From NCBI GenBank assembly GCA_000320605.2, contig KB445792.1, forward strand, positions 1,493,581 to 1,557,580: a stretch of 64,000 bases of DNA, in the 5' to 3' direction. Shown one piece after another: positions 12,401 to 22,003 of the stretch. Within the stretch, counting starts at the first letter, position 1; each line of letters starts with the position of its first letter. A program made the position numbers and the translations under genes. Below the pieces are notes generated by a model, which did not search any database, was not told where the DNA came from, and saw only the letters and a program-made list of their open reading frames with translations. The stretch comes from Gelatoporia subvermispora B. Its lineage: Eukaryota; Basidiomycota; Agaricomycetes; Polyporales; Gelatoporiaceae.

Positions 12401-13839
12401 TAGCTAAGCTGCTAATTGAGTCGCGGAGGGCCTTTCTGTCGGCATCCTGGACGGCCTCGACGTCGGAGACCCGCATTCTCGCATCGACGAGGTCTGCACC
12501 AACGGACTTGAGACGATCGCGGAGGAGGTCGGCAACCTGCTGGGCTATTCACGTGTCAGCCAGGTGTACGATATATTAACGTGTGTTCCCAGTTACTATT
12601 TGTGCACTCTAATTGTAATTCCTTAATGATGCTCCTGGCCTCGAATGCATGCATGTGGTACCCTTGATCGTTCAGGAGTGGTTGAATGTCTATCGAAAAC
12701 CATACATCAGATCTAACTTTGCGTAAAGGTCAAGAGCATACTGTTAATTGCATCAGAAATGGTTTTCCGCATCTCCTGGATTTCTGGCAATGATTCACGT
12801 GCACGAGTGATGACCTCAAATGAGCTCTCTGATTGCGACTTGAGTTCTTTGAGAGCGCTGTCCATGTCTCTCAAGCTGGATGACCAGATGGTCAGAGAGA
12901 TTAAGCCTTGATATTGGATGTTTACCTTTGCGAGCTCGAGTCCAAGGTCCGCTTCGCGGCTTCTTTGACGGCTGAGAGTCGTTTGAGGACGTCGTCCTTC
13001 TCACTCTTCGCAGCATCGAGTTGGGTCCGGAGGAAAGCTATCTCACGTCGCTAGGCATGCATATAGTCAGAAATCGGGAAGTCTGATTGCCAGATGCGAT
13101 GAGAAGAGACCTGTTCCTCGTTCTCAACCCTGGTATTGCGTAGGTCGTTCGCTCCGCGCATCATGATAGCGGAAATATCTTCTTCTTGCCGTGCGAAGAT
13201 AGAACTAGCAACAGAGGCACTTCTATACGGAGAAGGAGGTACATGATCACTTTGCAACAGATTACGAGATGGTGTGTGTTGATCGGCAGAAGACTCCTCC
13301 TGTGCGAGGCATGGCGCAGGGATCTCGAGAGGACATCCTGGTACACCTGCTATATGTTGCTGTGTTTGATCAATGAGACGGACCATGTCACGCAGAGACT
13401 GACCATTGTGTCGTTGGTATCCTATCTTGCTTTTCGAGCGTTTGAGACGACAATCGGGACTAGTCGGCGCGATTTCCCTTACATCCTGACAATAGGGGTG
13501 AGGTGATATATCCTGCTCAATTCCTGCAGATAGGCCAGTCTTGTGGGAAATGCCATCGGAGATGGCTATATGCGTAGTATCTTGAGCTCTTTCGGGCTGA
13601 AATCCTCTAGCAATACGTAAAGCTGCCTCCCGTTGAGGAGACATGAATCGTGACCCGAAGATGCCTCGTGTCCTATTGTTTGCAAACCCAGGTGGACAAC
13701 GCATCGGATTCATAATTTGTGCTGAGGCATCGACATCCGAATCAGGTGGGGATTCATGGCGTTTGAACTTGAGAAGCCCCGACTCGACCGTTGCCGTTCC
13801 GCCCAGTGTTGCTGAAATACTAGAGAATTTGGAATCCAT
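9495..13839 (-). CDS. Large multi-exon coiled-coil protein, unknown function
   Basis: Starts at the ATG complementary to 13837-13839 (MDSKFSSISATLGG). The first long exon (to about 13110) is disordered and Ser/Pro-rich with an FGSRFMSPQREAALRIARGF motif. From about 13050 down to 10770 many exons read as near-continuous coiled coil (REIAFLRTQLDAAKSEKDDV, LQTQFDDLELQLRRKDEE, RMRELESNLSATSTRVVELQ). A disordered tail follows (ATDCSDEIDSFEDD near 10030). The frame reaches a stop at 9893, but GT-AG introns just before it lead into KTTAARKPAEVIARQ and RNRWDEVSAEEEALMAG, so I extend the gene to the stop at 9495; the end could instead be 9893. Exon borders in 11.3-12.9 kb are uncertain. The layout suggests a structural chromosome, spindle or meiotic protein, supported only by the cell-cycle box upstream. 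Confidence 0.65.
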
Positions 13840-13955
13840 CACAAGCTATATGTCATCCCAAGAAACAAGAAATCCGAGTGAGACTCTTGATGCGCGAGCC
13901 CCGGAACGCGGGAGCGCTACGACCAGATGATGGCAAGGCAAGTGGCGAGAGTCAG

Positions 13956-13971
13956 ACGCGTCGCGTCGCGT
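13956..13971. promoter_or_regulatory. MCB-like run ACGCGT plus two CGCGT repeats
   Basis: ACGCGTCGCGTCGCGT lies about 117 bp upstream of the coiled-coil gene's ATG. ACGCGT is the MluI cell-cycle box bound by MBF in yeasts at G1/S. Its use in this fungus is inference. Confidence 0.45.
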
Positions 13972-14464
13972 CAAGTACTGCCGAAACTCGCTCACGTGGC
14001 CTACTTTCCTGTTTTGGGCCATTTGGACGGAGTTCGGTAGTCGTTGTCCCCAGTTCGCTGGGTATACAGCTGGAAAAGCTGCTCAGATAGACAAATTCGC
14101 TAACTATATTAAACCCACGATATTTCCTATGTCTTTATAGGGCAATTTTATAGATGCGTACGCCTACTTGTCGGATTCTTCACGGGACAACCAGTCTACC
14201 ACACACTTCTGCATGTTATTCCAGACGCCTGAGAATGACGCAACGAAAATTTGACAAGTCGATACGATTTGCGATTTGAAGAGCAATGAGAGTTCGGATG
14301 GTCGACCATTGTCAGAGCAGCACTGCCAGTAGTACTTGGTCGAGCTTGCTGAGACCCGCCAGATCAATGCGATGGCGGGTTTAGCCTCGTGGCGACCACG
14401 TTTTCTCGCGGGCGGAGCGAGCGCAGGCGCTTACAGTTTGGATCCTGTCCACGCGCCGACAGCA
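13972..14464. other. Intergenic region between the coiled-coil gene and CK2 beta
   Basis: Divergent promoter region of about 490 bp. A minus-strand open frame at 14164-14367 has protein-like residues (WNNMQKCVVDWLSREE) but no upstream ATG, so I do not call it. Confidence 0.4.
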
Positions 14465-16069
14465 ATGTCGCGACAAGCCCCGAGTAGCTCTCTGGAACCA
14501 CCTCAAGGCGAAGTTGAAGAGGAAGAGCTCGTGAGCGCCACAGGAGAGGGAGACGACGCGATGGAGGACGTTGAGGAACAGGAGGAGGGCTACAGTATGT
14601 GTTTGCTTGCACACACTATTCCATGTCTTCCTTCCCCACAACCTGTGTCTGATTGACCGCTCATGGACGTTCAAGCTGTGTGAAGACTCATGCCTATGCT
14701 TCAGGTTCTTCGACGCCTACTTCCACTCTTACATGGATCAGCTGGTTCTGCTCCCTACCTGGCCACGAGTACTTCTGTGAAGTATCTGAAGACTTCATAG
14801 AAGACGACTTCAATCTGACCGGACTGAATGTGATGGTGCCATTCTGGAAGGAGGCGATGGAAATGGTCCTGGATGTTGAGCCGGGTGCGCCAGGAACGTT
14901 CCCCGCAAAGTCGTCATCTGCTCATCTCCGCTCAGACGAGGACACTTCGAAGATCCCAGACGTGTCCATCGTGGAAGCATCGGCTGAGCTGCTGTATGGA
15001 CTCGTGCACCAGCGATTCATACTCACTCGAGCAGGTCTTCAGGCTATGGTGAGCTATCACAGGCTTCGCTCAGGGCACAGCCCCTCATCAGATCGTAATG
15101 TAGGTCGACAAGTACGAGGCTGGGATATTCGGTACATGCCCACGTGTACACTGCAAGGGATGCTATGTCGTTCCTTGTGGCCGCTCAGATCTCCCGGGAA
15201 TGGACACTGTCAAGTTATTCTGCCCAAATTGCAACGACATTTACACTCCCCCTAGCAGTCGTTTCCAAGGTGTAGACGGTGAGTCCATTACGATGCCGTG
15301 TTCGTAGGCAGTATCTCATACAGATAGTGTGATCAGGCGCGTTCTTTGGGACAACGTTCGCGCATCTTTTCTTTCAAAGCTACCGGGAACTTGCACCTGC
15401 ACCATTCTGGAGACCCCCCTCTCCCTCTCAGTCTTCTGAGTCACTTCGCTCTTCTGCCAGTTCTTCTTCTCATGCACCTGCCTTTGTGAACCCTAATCCT
15501 CACGGAGGACAAAAGCGAGCCGAAGGACGGGTCTATACAGCCAAAATTTATGGGTTCAGGGTCAGTGAGAGGGCGAAGTGTGGGCCACGGATGCAGTGGA
15601 TGAGGATGAGACCACGAAGTCCAGAAGAGCTGGATTTGGTCGATTGGAGGGGCAGGTGGATCAATGACGATGATGAGTATGACGATGAGGAGGAGGACGT
15701 CGATGAAGATAGGCCGATGGAAGATTTTGATCCGGTAGGAACCTCATTTATCACCATGACTGTATGCACTCATCTCAGTTTCAGGACGCTGCTGAAGATG
15801 ACGACGAAGAAGAGGAGGAAGAGGAGGAAGAGCCGACGGGCACGAACGGCCGCAAAGTCGTCGGGCATGCTGCCGACGCCTCCCAGCGATTCCAGGTTTC
15901 GATACGTCCACCATCCTCGTCACCCGCAACCAGCGCTCCGCCGCGCACTCCGCGAGACGACTTTGGCCGTTTCGCTGTTTCGGGCGTTCCCGTTACGCTT
16001 CCCGGAGTTGGGGGAACCAAGCTCAAAGTTGTCCGACAGCCGAGGGGAGTTACGGCTGAAGTTTGCTGA
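14465..16069 (+). CDS. CKB1: Casein kinase II regulatory (beta) subunit with long acidic C-terminus
   Basis: Regulatory dimer of protein kinase CK2. The core is unmistakable: SSTPTSTLTWISWFCSLPGH, EDFIEDDFNLTGLN, IPDVSIVEASAELLYGLVHQ and the zinc-binding region with CPRVHCKGC and LFCPNCNDIY (15140-15240), the four cysteines through which beta subunits dimerise. VYTAKIYGFRVSERAK (15532) is the usual end of the fold. After it comes a tail of about 190 residues with acidic runs (DDDEYDDEEEDVDED; a run of nine glutamates after 15790) split by an intron at 15735-15779. The usual beta subunit is about 215-280 aa; this one is well over 400. A serine-rich insert sits between the FWR motif and VYTAK. 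An in-frame upstream ATG at 14372 would add 31 residues; I prefer 14465 because the upstream segment looks unlike protein. Confidence 0.93.
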
Positions 16070-16431
16070 TCCTGGACCACGATGCCATAACACTCTATAA
16101 TGTAACTCCGCCTTTTCCGTGTCTCTCATGTAGATTTTGCTTTCGGATTCTGTTCTTGTCATCTGACTGGGCCAGTGGGCATGACGGTGCACATATGAGT
16201 GGCCTGTCGGACCTGCTCGTCATATCGGCGTCTGCGCCAGATCTTAGTGAGCGTATTTATGTCAGAGAGCTTGGATCGGGTTGCGGCCCGAGCGGCCGAG
16301 ACGGGCGGCTGGGCATGAGTCTAGAAGCAGCTATACAGTTGTAAGCCACATTTTCCCATCACGTGCAGGAAAGTCTGCTCCTGCACTGCTCGCCCTTCCC
16401 GTCGCGGCAAGCATCCTCAAGACACAAAATA
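16070..16431. other. Promoter region of RPL36
   Basis: About 360 bp holding the CKB1 3' end and the RPL36 promoter. No gene seen. Confidence 0.45.
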
Positions 16432-16922
16432 ATGGCCCGCTCCGGTGAGTATGACTATGCTGCTCTGATACCCTGCCTATGGATTCCTGAACCGCTGCTG
16501 GTTTTACAGACATCCGGCACGGCCTTAACAAGGGCCACCCCACGACCCCCATCCCTAAGGCTGTCCGCCCCAGCCACCGTAAGGGTGTGCAGTCCGCCCG
16601 GACGAAGTTTGTGCGCTCTATTGTCCGTGAGGTTGCCGGCTTCTCCCCCTACGAGCGCCGTGTCATGGAGCTCCTCCGTAACTCGAAGGTGTGTAGATTT
16701 GAGTTCGAAGGAATGATATTGATATTCTAACGAGATATTACGATACAGGACAAGAAGGCGCGCAAGTTGACGAAGAAGCGGGTAAGTCCTGGAGTTGTCT
16801 CTCTGACCTTTGAACACGAGATTGACATTGATATTTCGCAGTTGGGCACGCTCCTTCGCTCGAAGAGGAAGCTCGAGGAGCTCCAGAACGTCATCCAGGA
16901 GAGCCGCAGGACTGGCCACTAA
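16432..16922 (+). CDS. RPL36: 60S ribosomal protein L36 (eL36)
   Basis: Four exons: 16432-16444, 16510-16688, 16749-16781 and 16842-16922. The spliced protein begins [14 protein letters not shown] and contains [17 protein letters not shown] and [19 protein letters not shown], ending ESRRTGH. Length (about 101 aa) matches the family. The first exon encodes only four residues and part of a fifth, a common layout for fungal ribosomal protein genes. Component of the cytosolic large subunit. Confidence 0.97.
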
Positions 16923-17811
16923 GCACTCGATAGACTACCTTACTTCCGGCATTCGACATGGTCTTGGCGCGCTCTGTATTCTACCACCCAATGTCACGTC
17001 TCGGTCTGCACTGCATTGGCCTAGTATGAACAATATGAAGTATGTTCATGCAAAGTTGTAGAACGTCGGAAGTGCCGGACCGGGTGATGGGTCCCTGCTT
17101 GTCTGCCTCGAGGGATTCTTGGAGACTCGTGAGATGATTCGAGAAGCAGTCTCCCGATGCGTTGTGGAAGGAAAGTTACACGCTGTCTTACCCTCATCCT
17201 GGGGCGGTATCGCGTGACTCGGCGTTATTGGGCACGGCCGCTGGGATGGCTGGCCCCTGTGCGCCGCAGTGCGAGAATATACGGACAGGAGATGGATCAT
17301 CATAGATGGGCGTACTCGAGTTCCTGAGTGGTGCGGCGGTGTGAGTTTGCTTATGAAGCGGGGTGTTGGCCGGGGGAAGATGGAGAAGAAGGGACACGGC
17401 TGGAGTCAGCGACGACCGGCTCGGTCATCAGCATCGTCAGAGGGCGGCAGCGGGCAGCGAGCGCGCGCGCAGGGCTCGACCGTGCCGAGCGGACGCCTGT
17501 TGTGCTTGCAGGCGCTGCAAGGCAGACAGAGTCAGGCAGGGCCAGACAAGCAGCAGGCAGCAGCGGGCAGGGCCTGGCAGCGCCAGGCAACGCTCGGCTT
17601 GGGTCGGGAGTTCATGACATAAGCCCGATTACACGGACCGAAAGGGTGAGGCATTTGGTTTCAAAACGGGGCGCGCGACGATCTCAGACGGCAGACTCCT
17701 CTGCCTCCCCCTCCAACTGTCTCTGACCGCTCTCCGTAGCCCGCTTCATCCTGGCTGCGGTTTGCTTCGGGCCTCCATCTCCTTCCTTGTTCCTATTTGG
17801 ACCGCCTCCTG
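16923..17811. other. Long intergenic region with CAG/GGC-rich tract
   Basis: About 890 bp upstream of the VTT gene. Between about 17430 and 17600 the sequence is strongly G/C-rich and built of imperfect CAGGCAG/GGGCAG units, which opens long frames on both strands. These are low-complexity shadows, not genes. Confidence 0.5.
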
Positions 17812-19331
17812 ATGGCATCTCTCACCCCTCCTCCTAACCGGCACCGCGCTTCCTCCACAAACGTCCGTCCGCCGCTCACTCTGAGCTCCTTGGGTTCCCG
17901 TCGCAGGTCCAATTCTTTACTGGACCTGCCTCCCCCTACTCCTTCTCCATCTCACACTCCCCCACAGACCCCTCCTCTCCAGCTAATAACCAGAGACGGG
18001 GACACCCGTCCGCTCACCATCTCCATACCGCCATCTCGCGCAGACTCGCTATCCTCCAGGCTTTCTTCAATGCTTTCTCATTTGTCACAGTTGCTTCATT
18101 TACCGGTGCAACATGCTCTTCCCGCGAGCTCTCCCTCGTCATCACCTCTCAGTCGTGCGAGCTCGGACGACTCCATCCTTCCCATTGCTTCTCCCACACG
18201 AGCAGTCTTTGACGACCCATACTCTGAAAAGCGTCCCCAACGCCATTGGATTTGGGACGGGACACCATCAGTACGTGATTCGTCATGCTGATCAGACGCT
18301 CTTGTCTCACGCTCAGCCCTGCAGGTGCACGCGCCTGTTCTCTTTGTGCTGCTGCTCTTCCCGCTCTCTACTGCTCTTGTCGTATTCTGCATGTCGACAC
18401 TGCCCATAACCATCTCGTGGCCTCGGACTCTCACCGACCTCGCCGAGGTCGGGCGGCAGCTGCAAGAATACACCCAAAGCGGGAGTGTCCCATTGGCGCA
18501 CGTCGTTGGCGTCATATCAGTCACTGCGGTTTGGAAGCATGCTTGGTCAATACCAGGAAGTGTGATATGGGTATGCACCCCTGTTCCACACCCTGGTGAA
18601 ACGATGTTGAATTTTATGTTCAGAACGTGCTTGCGGGCGCTCTATTTTCCCCGGCCTATGCGACCCTGCTTCTCACTATCCTCACCACGACAGGATCCGT
18701 CCTATCTAGCCTTTTGTCTGCACCCATGGCTCCTTTCCTTACACAGGTATTCCCTAAGGCCCTGGCTCTCACGCGGACAGCCCTGGAGGGTGACTCCAGT
18801 TCCCAGTCATCCAACCACCCCAAGTCATCTGCTTGGGTGCGCCTATCGATATTGAGGTTAATTGGCATCGTGCCATGGGCGGGTATCAACATCGCTTCCG
18901 GCGTGTGCGGCGTCTCTCTAAGGGACTGCATCCTCGGCTCCTTCATCGGCTGTATGCCGTGGACGGCGGTCTCGTGCCAAATTGGCGATATTCTACAGAC
19001 AGTTGCGTCTGACGCGTCTTCCACCCCACGGACCATACAGTCGCTACTGGCGTCTCCTGACATCATCATGAAGCTCGTTCTGCTTTCGTTCCTTTCCCTA
19101 GCCCCTATACTTGGACGCAATCACTTGCGCGCATGGTTGTCGTCATCAACTTCGACGGTGCCTCCTCTGGACCAAGATCCCTCTCAGACCGCCGAGCGCC
19201 TCCCGCGTTGGTCGTGGGTCAAGGACCTCCCAAATCGAATTCGACGGTCATCACATTCCAGGACGCGCTCGCTTTTGCAGAAGGAATTGCAGGCGCTTAC
19301 ACAGGAAAAGAACGAGAGGCTACCCCTCTAA
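17812..19331 (+). CDS. VTT-domain (SNARE-associated Golgi / TMEM41-Tvp38 type) membrane protein
   Basis: Three exons, joined at about 18269/18325 and 18572/18627. The N-terminal 155 residues are cytosolic, Ser/Pro-rich and disordered. The membrane part then has VLFVLLLFPLSTALVVF, the diagnostic SIPGSVIWNVLAGALFSP region with its re-entrant loop, and further spans (LRLIGIVPWAGINIASG; IIMKLVLLSFLSLAPILG). A basic tail ends NERLPL. Proteins of this family (TMEM41B, VMP1, Tvp38, bacterial DedA) act as phospholipid scramblases or vesicle proteins in the ER/Golgi. The PGS...LAGALF motif resembles TMEM41, but I cannot separate the paralogues. The ATG at 17812 follows an in-frame TTG that is not a plausible start. 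Confidence 0.85.
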
Positions 19332-19986
19332 CTCCGCATGTATCCATGATAACCCACTCTACTCCGTATACCACACGTCGAACAATGTCCTGTGTCCGCC
19401 GCAGGGATAATGCCACAACCCACATCATCACCTCTCCCAGGTCTTCGGTGGTCCGAGGGTACCAGTACCGCCTTTGCAACATCGCATCATGACGGGCACA
19501 CGCTGTACACATCCTGAATACGCACAGCTGCGTTCCATCTCTCACGACAGTCATCCGCGACAGACTGCATCCTATCTCACGACACAGCCACTTATATCGC
19601 CGATGCGACGCTTTCGACGCTCGCTCGCCGAACGATGTCAAGACGCTATGTTACGACCCTCGCATTCTCTGCATATATCCTAATTTTTACACTTCATGCT
19701 TTTTTGCATAGTCTTCGTCCGCGCATCTTTGACAGTGCACACTCACATCTAGTTCTACCGTATCTCGCGCTTTGGGAGTTGGGGGTGTGGGTCGGGGCTG
19801 TCTGCTGATATTCCTTGTTGTTTGGTTTTCGTCGTTTCTGTGCAATGCTGTAGCATACTCCTGTGGTCTCCTTGGGGATCACACACGACCCTTTCGCCTA
19901 GCCAAGTGCAGCCGCTGCTCCAGATCATCAGTTCGCAGTTGCAAGCATCAGAGTAACGTGCGCGGCCTTCCATCTCTTTGCGTGTA
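19332..19986. other. Intergenic region left of the hAT element
   Basis: About 650 bp; 3' end of the VTT gene and otherwise no gene, RNA or repeat that I can support. Confidence 0.45.
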
Positions 19987-19994
19987 CGAGCCGG
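19987..19994. repeat. Left target-site duplication of the hAT element (CGAGCCGG)
   Basis: This 8-mer is repeated exactly at 21291-21298, immediately outside the other end of the element. Eight base pairs is the hAT superfamily length. Confidence 0.9.
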
Positions 19995-20009
19995 TAGTGT
20001 TGTTGGCAA
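19995..20009 (+). repeat. Left terminal inverted repeat of the hAT element
   Basis: Pairs with the right terminal repeat at 21276-21290 with two mismatches in 15 bp. Confidence 0.88.
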
Positions 20010-20018
20010 GCGCTTGCC

Positions 20019-20107
20019 GTTTTGCCACGCGCCAATTGCCACCCCTGGCAATTGGGTGGCGATTGTCTATTGTTCGGACATGTGCTGGCGATTGCTGGCA
20101 ATTGTGT
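20019..20107. repeat. Left subterminal repeat cluster of the hAT element
   Basis: Several copies of a CAATTGCC/GGCAATTG motif and the variant TGGCGATTG in both orientations inside 90 bp. The matching right cluster is at 21181-21285. Confidence 0.75.
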
Positions 20108-20268
20108 ATTAGAGTACAATGTTATGTACACTACGTAGTATGATATTACCAAGGGCAGAATGTATTCCTGACCGTTCTTCCAGGGATCGAGAGGGACGCG
20201 AGGATGTGAGCCATTCTGGTGTGTCTGAAGTGCCAATTTTGGCAACTCTTGTCTCATATCTCATTCTC

Positions 20269-21138
20269 ATGACTCGGGCGCACGGCGGCGGACGGCAGCT
20301 TGACGCGTTTGTCGAGAAGCACTTCAACAAGGATGGGCCACGCAATGAAAAGACCAAACGTTACATGATGCTGTGCAAGTACTGTACAGACCCGAAGCCT
20401 ATCGAGCACCGTGACCGACGTTGCATTCTACATGTGTCAAAGTTCGAGCACTGCCCGAATGCACCTCAGGATGTCCGCATTGAAGCCCTATCTCTGCTAG
20501 TTGCGAACGGAGGACTAGAGGTTGGGCCGGCTGCCCCGGCACTAGGAACAAAGCGCAAACCAATCGTTGACGCAATCGGTAATTTGGAGAGTCGTGATGC
20601 ATCTCTTGCGGACTGTATGCTGGAGCTAATCTGGGCAGAACGGGCCATTGCACGGCTTCCAATAACGGCAACAGATGATGCTGACTTTGCAGCTCACGCA
20701 AAGTCATCTCTACACAGGGAATTTCATCGGATGAATACCTCTCTGCATTGGCTCGCCCGGTTTCTTCATCCACTCTGCCGCCGACTAGCCATCTCATCAG
20801 CAACACAGGCGTTCACTACACCGGACGACCCTGCGCTCGGTAACAGAAGTCAGGATGAGAGTCTCAAGGGGCCGGAAGACATATCTCTTGATGAGATCGA
20901 GGCGGAATTCAGCTGGATGGAGGCCATAGCACACGAGCAAGCGAGCAGTCCAGTGGAGGGAGACAGCCTTTCGGGAGACATATCAGTGGAGGACACGTAT
21001 GCTGTCAAGGAGATGGAGACGATCCGGAAGGGTTTGGCTCCGTGCTCGCTGCAGGATGAGGTTGCGCAGCTTGATGATGGCACAGCCGCCGAGGGATGGG
21101 ACGCGCGGTCATTGCTCAGGGACCTCGGTATCAATTAG
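20269..21138 (+). CDS. Internally shortened hAT transposase-derived protein with BED-like finger
   Basis: Single open frame, about 290 aa from the ATG at 20269 (the frame is open back to an ATG at 20119). Residues 6-65 look like a BED-type zinc finger: RQLDAFVEKHFNKDGP, then CKYC, then RRCILHVSKFEHC. A helical segment follows (CMLELIWAERAIARLP, LHREFHRMNTSLHWLARFLH, PLCRRLAIS). From memory of Agaricomycete hAT transposases this block precedes the catalytic region, and the acidic stretch GPEDISLDEIEAEFSWME resembles their extreme C-terminus. Here the two are about 30 residues apart with the frame kept open, so a precise in-frame internal deletion is likely. Active transposase is not expected; DNA binding may remain. 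Confidence 0.7.
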   Translation: MTRAHGGGRQLDAFVEKHFNKDGPRNEKTKRYMMLCKYCTDPKPIEHRDRRCILHVSKFEHCPNAPQDVRIEALSLLVANGGLEVGPAAPALGTKRKPIVDAIGNLESRDASLADCMLELIWAERAIARLPITATDDADFAAHAKSSLHREFHRMNTSLHWLARFLHPLCRRLAISSATQAFTTPDDPALGNRSQDESLKGPEDISLDEIEAEFSWMEAIAHEQASSPVEGDSLSGDISVEDTYAVKEMETIRKGLAPCSLQDEVAQLDDGTAAEGWDARSLLRDLGIN

Positions 21139-21180
21139 CACGAGAAATAGCTCAAAACAGCGATGTATAGTACAAAAGTC

Positions 21181-21285
21181 TTCATTTGCCACCGATTGCC
21201 GCATTTGCCACACATTTGCCAGGCCCAAAATTGGTCGAGCAATTGCCATTTGCCGGCAAATGCCTTGTGGTTCAATTGCCCACAG
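21181..21285. repeat. Right subterminal repeat cluster of the hAT element
   Basis: CATTTGCCA and GATTGCC-type motifs recur about eight times, including a short palindrome CATTTGCCGGCAAATG near 21247. Counterpart of the left cluster at 20019-20107. Confidence 0.75.
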
Positions 21286-21290
21286 CACTA
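21276..21290 (-). repeat. Right terminal inverted repeat of the hAT element
   Basis: Reads TAGTGCTGTGGGCAA on the minus strand; pairs with 19995-20009. Confidence 0.88.
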
Positions 21291-21298
21291 CGAGCCGG
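21291..21298. repeat. Right target-site duplication (CGAGCCGG)
   Basis: Exact copy of 19987-19994. Confidence 0.9.
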
Positions 21299-22003
21299 AC
21301 ATGTGACAGCAAGCATGCGCAGGCGCTCAAATTGCAGCAACGAAGTTGAATCTAATTCACATTACGAATTCTTCTACACCCCGGAGTACAGTCCAAGCGA
21401 CCAGCAAGCTTTCTTGGATCTATCACGCTGTCATGCTATGGCAGATGTGCCTGACATAATATGCGCCGCCCATCTCATTTCGGCCTTCGACACCCATTCT
21501 CGTTTGCGTGTGGACATGTTCTCCTATAAATGCTAATAGACTTGCACTTCAATCTTTGCGATCGAGCCTGATATCAGCAAGGAACGATGGATGCTGAGCA
21601 GTCAGATGCGACGGTGGCTTGGGCAAGACGATCGAAGTAATGAACAGCCTTGCGTTCCGCTAGTGGAGCGCTCAACTGAGACCGCTCTCCAAATCATGAT
21701 CTCCCTGGGCCAGGAGGTTCTATCGACAGCGTTGTCGGACAATCAGAGTGTCCTGACTGTGTATAACATCCGCTGCTGTTCTGCGTCATGGCTCTCGCCG
21801 GGACGCCTCTTCTTGCGACTGCGTTGGGTTGTGAGCGCTGGACTTCGCGATGGGAGCACCTTGACCGATCATTGATACATGACAGCAATGGGACTTTCGC
21901 CTAGTCGCCATGACACAGCATTCAGTGGCATGGGCTTGTTGGCCCCGAGCATGTCTCAAATAGCGTTGGGCTGAGGGATGCTCGGGATCATTACGCCTTG
22001 AGT
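21299..22003. other. Promoter region of the glutaminase gene
   Basis: About 700 bp. A TATA-like CCTATAAATG lies near 21523, but it is about 480 bp from the glutaminase ATG; it is only about 60 bp from a short frame starting at ATG 21587 that I do not call. No other feature seen. Confidence 0.4.

Larger units (their letters stand above)
19995..21290 (+). mobile_element. hAT-superfamily DNA transposon, 1296 bp, apparently non-autonomous
   Basis: The ends are TAGTGTTGTTGGCAA on the left and TTGCCCACAGCACTA on the right, an inverted repeat matching at 13 of 15 positions, with the TAGTG/CACTA tips usual in hAT. An exact 8-bp direct repeat (CGAGCCGG) flanks it. Both subterminal regions (20019-20107 and 21181-21285) are dense in GCCAATTGCC, GGCAATTG and CATTTGCC motifs in both orientations, the expected transposase-binding repeats. 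The interior holds one open frame (20269-21138) whose ends resemble a hAT transposase but which lacks room for the catalytic domain. The near-perfect ends suggest a fairly recent insertion moved by a transposase encoded elsewhere. Confidence 0.9.

Noticed and set aside
14164..14367. Minus-strand frame with WNNMQKCVVDWLSREESDK
   Set aside because: Protein-like in part, but no ATG or acceptor supports a start and it occupies a divergent promoter.
17269..17726. Long overlapping frames on both strands in 17.3-17.7 kb
   Set aside because: They result from a GC-rich, CAGGCAG-like low-complexity tract lacking stop codons; no splice sites or motifs.
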